Below, in pieces: positions 5,788 to 8,149 of a DNA stretch of 8,149 nt; the first letter of the stretch is position 1, and every line of letters begins with the position of its first letter. Source of the DNA: Thermococcus sp. Lineage in GTDB: Archaea > Methanobacteriota_B > Thermococci > Thermococcales > Thermococcaceae. Below the pieces are notes generated by a model, which had not been told where the DNA came from, did no database searches, and worked only from the letters and a program-made list of their open reading frames with translations. Location: positions 1 to 8,149 of the forward strand of contig WAMH01000149.1 of NCBI GenBank assembly GCA_015522395.1, given 5' to 3'. Made by a program: the position numbers and the translations under genes.

Positions 5788-5813
5788 CCGTGCAAAGGAG
5801 GATGGGGAGCGGG

Positions 5814-6545
5814 ATGATAGAGGTCGTGTTCTTTGACCTGGACGACACAATCGTTGACACCACGAAACTGGCCGAGATGGCGCGCCGGAACGCGATAGAG
5901 AACATGATAAGGCATGGCCTTCCAGTTGACTTCGATACGGCCTACGGCGAGCTTCTCGAGCTGATAAACGAGTACGGGAGCAACTTCGGCAGACATTTCG
6001 ACTACCTCTTGAGAAGGCTGGAGGTTCCCTACGACCCAAAACTCGTCGCAGCGGGCGTTATCTCCTATCACAACACCAAGTTCGCCTACTTAAGGACGGT
6101 CAGGGGAGTAAGGCGACTACTGCTGAAACTCCAGAAGGATGGCTACAGACTCGCCATAATCACCGACGGGGATCCTATAAAGCAGTGGGAGAAGATACTC
6201 CGCCTCGAACTCGACCCCTACTTCGATGAGGTGTTCATCTCAGACTCCTTGGGCGTTAAGAAGCCCCATCCCAAGATATTCAAAAGGGCGCTGAGGACCA
6301 TGGGAATCGAGCCCGAAGAGGTCGTGATGGTCGGTGACAGACTCTATTCCGACATCTACGGGGCCAAAAACGTGGGCATGCGGACCGTCTGGTTCCGCTA
6401 CGGGAAGTACGCCGACAGGGAGCTTGAGTACCTCGACTACGCCGACTTCACGATAAACTCGCTCGAAGAACTGCCGGAGATACTGAGGGGGCTGAACCTT
6501 GAGGAGAGCGAAGCCGGTCCAGATAAGGAAGTTCATGCTGATTGA
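5814..6545 (+). CDS. HAD-superfamily phosphatase, subfamily IA (TIGR02253-like)
   Basis: Mg-dependent hydrolase that forms an aspartyl-phosphate intermediate, most likely a small-molecule phosphatase. The 243 residues carry all four HAD motifs: I, DLDDT (nucleophile D8, general acid D10); II, T117 in IITDG; III, K150 in KKPHPK; IV, GDRLYSD with D175 and D180. A helical C1-type cap lies between residues 15 and 95. The sequence resembles the archaeal CTE7/TIGR02253 group often annotated as haloacid dehalogenase-like; phosphatase is more likely, because Asp follows two residues after the nucleophile as in phosphatases. The substrate is unknown. ATG 5814 fits the family N-terminus (MIEVVFFDLDDT); in-frame GTG 5790 and ATG 5802 are less likely because of the TATA box at 5774-5787. 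The acidic tail (residues 229-243) overlaps the ASCH gene by 11 nt. Confidence 0.9.
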   Translation: MIEVVFFDLDDTIVDTTKLAEMARRNAIENMIRHGLPVDFDTAYGELLELINEYGSNFGRHFDYLLRRLEVPYDPKLVAAGVISYHNTKFAYLRTVRGVRRLLLKLQKDGYRLAIITDGDPIKQWEKILRLELDPYFDEVFISDSLGVKKPHPKIFKRALRTMGIEPEEVVMVGDRLYSDIYGAKNVGMRTVWFRYGKYADRELEYLDYADFTINSLEELPEILRGLNLEESEAGPDKEVHAD

Positions 6546-7083
6546 CTCGGCATACAAGCAGAAAATCCTGCGCGGGGACAAGGTGACGACGATACGCTAC
6601 GGAAACTACGAGGCCAAGCCGGGGAGCGAGGTCTATCTCGTCGTGACTCCGAGCGATACGGCCGTTGCGAGGGTCAGGATAACCCGCGTCGAGAGGAAGA
6701 AGGTGATGGAGCTTACAAACGAAGATGCTAAGCTCGATGGCTTCTCCGGCGTGAGAGAACTGCTCCGTGAGCTTTCGAGGATATACGGCGAGCTTTACGG
6801 CGACGACGAGGTTACGGTCATAGGCTTTGAGGTGGTCAAGCGCTTCGACGACGGGATTCCGCTCAAGTGGCTGAAGGGCCTCAACTACCGTGAGCCAGCA
6901 GAAATAGCACGCCTCTATCTTGAGAACCAGGAAAAGCTGAACCTCAACCGCGAGACCGACTTCATACTGCGCAGGATTTACAACGAGAGCCTCGGAAGGG
7001 CGGTCAGAACCTTCGGGCCGAAGAGGGTCCAGCAAGCCCTGCTCAAGGCCTATCACGCTCTCTACGAGGCGGGGGTTATCTAA
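6535..7083 (+). CDS. ASCH-domain protein coupled to HAD phosphatase
   Basis: A 182-residue protein. The N-terminal region (about 1-101) looks like an ASCH domain, a PUA-like RNA- or nucleoside-binding barrel, from ILRGDKVTTIRYG (11-23) with the family G-x-K-x-x-T-x-R pattern (G14, K16, T19, R21) through VTVIGFEVV (93-101). The C-terminal region (102-182) is an additional helical segment with many charged residues and no named domain. Some ASCH proteins (E. coli YqfB) hydrolyse N4-acetylcytidine using a Lys/Thr pair with the spacing seen at K16/T19; whether this one does is open. ATG 6535 lies inside the HAD gene, with a weak AGGA at 6526-6529. A TTG at 6499 would add 12 residues without support. 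It is translated from the HAD message. Confidence 0.82.
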   Translation: MLIDSAYKQKILRGDKVTTIRYGNYEAKPGSEVYLVVTPSDTAVARVRITRVERKKVMELTNEDAKLDGFSGVRELLRELSRIYGELYGDDEVTVIGFEVVKRFDDGIPLKWLKGLNYREPAEIARLYLENQEKLNLNRETDFILRRIYNESLGRAVRTFGPKRVQQALLKAYHALYEAGVI

Positions 7084-7085
7084 TC

Positions 7086-7100
7086 AAAAAGCTTTTATCC
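7086..7100 (+). promoter_or_regulatory. TATA box of the PAP2 gene pair
   Basis: AAAAAGCTTTTATCC is a typical Thermococcales BRE/TATA element and includes the palindrome AAAAGCTTTT (7087-7096). About 25 bp beyond its centre is ATG 7121, so the message should be leaderless. No ribosome-binding site precedes that ATG, which agrees. Confidence 0.65.
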
Positions 7101-7120
7101 CTCAAACCGTTCCGCCATCC

Positions 7121-7762
7121 ATGGAGCGAAAGCATGCGTTCTGGCTGCTGACGGCGGTTCTAATCCTGCTCCTCGCCCTTCAAATAACGGGGGCCTTCGA
7201 CGGGATAAACCGGGCAGTAGATTTGGCCCTGCCCCATTCCGGCTCGGTTGTGGTTCTCTTCACCGAAACGGGGAGCCTCGTAGCCGTTACCTTATACCTC
7301 CTCATCATGTTTTTCCTCGACCTCCGCTTGAAGGGGCATATCGGTAAGGTGACCCTCGATGCATCCATCGCATTCTTCCTCTCAATGGTTCTGGTCTCTA
7401 TCCTGAAGGTCGCCTTCGCCGTCCCGAGGCCCGGCGGTGAGGAAATCTCGGGTGGCCTTGTAGAACTGCTCAGGAACATTGAGTGGCTGGCATTCCCCTC
7501 GGGCCACACCGCGAGGGCCTTCGTTCTGGCGTATTTCCTTGCAAAGCGCTGGAAAAAGTTCTGGCCCCTCTGGTGGGGGTGGGCACTTGGAATAGGCCTC
7601 TCAAGGCTTTTCCTCCACGCCCACTGGTTCAGCGACGTGCTCTTCTCAGCTTTTCTAGGGCCATGGGTCGCCCTGCTGGTTGAGCTAACCGAGGATTGGT
7701 GGCTCCCCTACTATCGTGCAATCGTGAACGCGCTTAAACTGGGGGTGCTGGACGTTGAATAG
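7121..7762 (+). CDS. PAP2-family membrane phosphatase
   Basis: Integral membrane phosphatase of the type 2 phosphatidic-acid phosphatase family, which removes phosphate from lipid phosphates or lipid pyrophosphates. The 213 residues contain the complete three-part signature: K96-x6-R103-P104, PSGHT (126-130) with catalytic H129, and S161-R162-x5-H168-x3-D172. About five to six membrane helices surround it, starting with WLLTAVLILLLALQI. The active site is expected at the outer membrane face. A role in recycling the dolichyl-type glycan carrier after protein N-glycosylation is possible; phosphatidate-type lipids are an alternative. The ATG is chosen because it coincides with the predicted transcript start and has no ribosome-binding site. 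The gene ends at TAG 7760-7762, overlapping the next gene by 8 nt. Confidence 0.93.
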   Translation: MERKHAFWLLTAVLILLLALQITGAFDGINRAVDLALPHSGSVVVLFTETGSLVAVTLYLLIMFFLDLRLKGHIGKVTLDASIAFFLSMVLVSILKVAFAVPRPGGEEISGGLVELLRNIEWLAFPSGHTARAFVLAYFLAKRWKKFWPLWWGWALGIGLSRLFLHAHWFSDVLFSAFLGPWVALLVELTEDWWLPYYRAIVNALKLGVLDVE

Positions 7763-8149
7763 CTTCATCCAGGTCTTCCTCCTCTCGCTCGTTCCAACCT
7801 TTGAGGGGCGCTACGCGATAGTCTACGGCATCGGACACGGTTATCCTCTCTGGGGGACCCTCTTAGCGGCATCCCTCGGCGTTCTAACGCTCTCCCTCGT
7901 CCTTCCGGTGGTTCTGCCGTACATAGACCGCGTTATGCTCTGGCTTGAGGGGACGCCCCTGAGGAAAATAGCGCGCCTCTACCTCTACTACGTCGAGCGC
8001 GTCAGGAAAAAGGCACATCCCTACGTCGAGAAATGGGGCTTCTGGGGCCTCTTCATCTTCGTGGCGATTCCCCTCCCTGGAACCGGCGTGTGGACTGGTG
8101 CTCTGGCGGCCTACATACTCGCGGTGGACGGGAGGAGGACGTTTTTGGC
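7755..8149 (+). CDS. Small multi-drug export (PF06695) family membrane protein, 3' part outside window
   Basis: Partial gene: 131 codons are visible and the frame is open to the window edge. The family marks are VPTFEGRYAI (13-22), with conserved P14, E17 and R19, and PLPGTGVWTGALAAY (106-120), a Gly/Pro-rich probable re-entrant loop. Hydrophobic segments span about 33-55 and 94-123; a basic stretch (70-90) lies between them. The name small multi-drug export is historical and the transport substrate is not established. The family has been proposed, from modelling, to be distantly related to DedA/VTT proteins. The start is TTG at 7755, preceded by GGGGGTG at 7741-7747 with a 7-nt spacer; no ATG or GTG occurs earlier in this frame near the site. 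The 8-nt overlap with the PAP2 gene implies coupled translation. It is easily missed because of the TTG start and the truncation. Confidence 0.85.
   Translation, partial: MNSFIQVFLLSLVPTFEGRYAIVYGIGHGYPLWGTLLAASLGVLTLSLVLPVVLPYIDRVMLWLEGTPLRKIARLYLYYVERVRKKAHPYVEKWGFWGLFIFVAIPLPGTGVWTGALAAYILAVDGRRTFL

Noticed and set aside
6448..7056. Minus-strand open frame antisense to the ASCH gene
   Set aside because: It is an antisense shadow of a gene with recognisable domain motifs; no start signals were seen.
7087..7096. Palindrome AAAAGCTTTT as an operator or terminator
   Set aside because: It is fully explained as part of the BRE/TATA element and is common in A/T-rich promoters; no independent support.

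Overview
This window is ordinary-looking chromosome from a hyperthermophilic euryarchaeon of the order Thermococcales, most likely a Thermococcus of fairly high GC. The evidence is the archaeal set of proteins (PCNA clamp, TFS transcription-cleavage factor, archaeal-type serine hydroxymethyltransferase), Shine-Dalgarno sites of the GGAGGTGA type, and A/T-rich TATA elements about 25 bp upstream of deduced starts. Gene packing is very tight. No stretch over 300 bases lacks a gene, and I see no tRNA, rRNA, CRISPR array, insertion sequence or phage gene.

Layout, left half (all minus strand, read right to left): an amino-acid permease (4486 to 3287); glyA, serine hydroxymethyltransferase (3174 to 1888); a small exported Ig-like protein (1800 to 1342); and a three-gene unit of tfs (1273 to 938), a 56-codon ORF (941 to 771) and pcn (768 to 19). 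The permease, glyA, the Ig-like gene and tfs each have a recognisable TATA box. T-rich tracts follow the permease and glyA. The last three genes are coupled: the small ORF starts with a GTG that overlaps the tfs stop, and the pcn ribosome-binding site lies in the last codons of the small ORF. An RNA-polymerase rescue factor, a tiny unknown protein and the replication clamp are therefore probably made from one message.

Layout, right half (all plus strand): a Sir2-family deacylase (4631 to 5389) overlapping a DUF3783 protein (5382 to 5780); a HAD phosphatase (5814 to 6545) overlapping an ASCH-domain protein (6535 to 7083); and a PAP2 membrane phosphatase (7121 to 7762) overlapping the start of a small multi-drug export (PF06695) family membrane protein that runs off the window at 8149. 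Each of the three pairs has its own TATA box and is joined by an 8 to 11 nt overlap, so three functional pairs are suggested. The permease and sir2 are divergent, with both promoters in the 144 bp between their starts.

No clearly new system is visible. The best leads are: the small protein between tfs and pcn; tandem 13-nt repeats just upstream of the glyA TATA box; a near-palindrome between TATA box and start site of the permease; a Tyr/Arg acyl-pocket motif in the sirtuin; the HAD-ASCH pair, possibly acting on a modified nucleotide; and the PAP2/PF06695 pair, possibly acting in polyprenyl-phosphate recycling. Function assignments rest on motifs read by eye.
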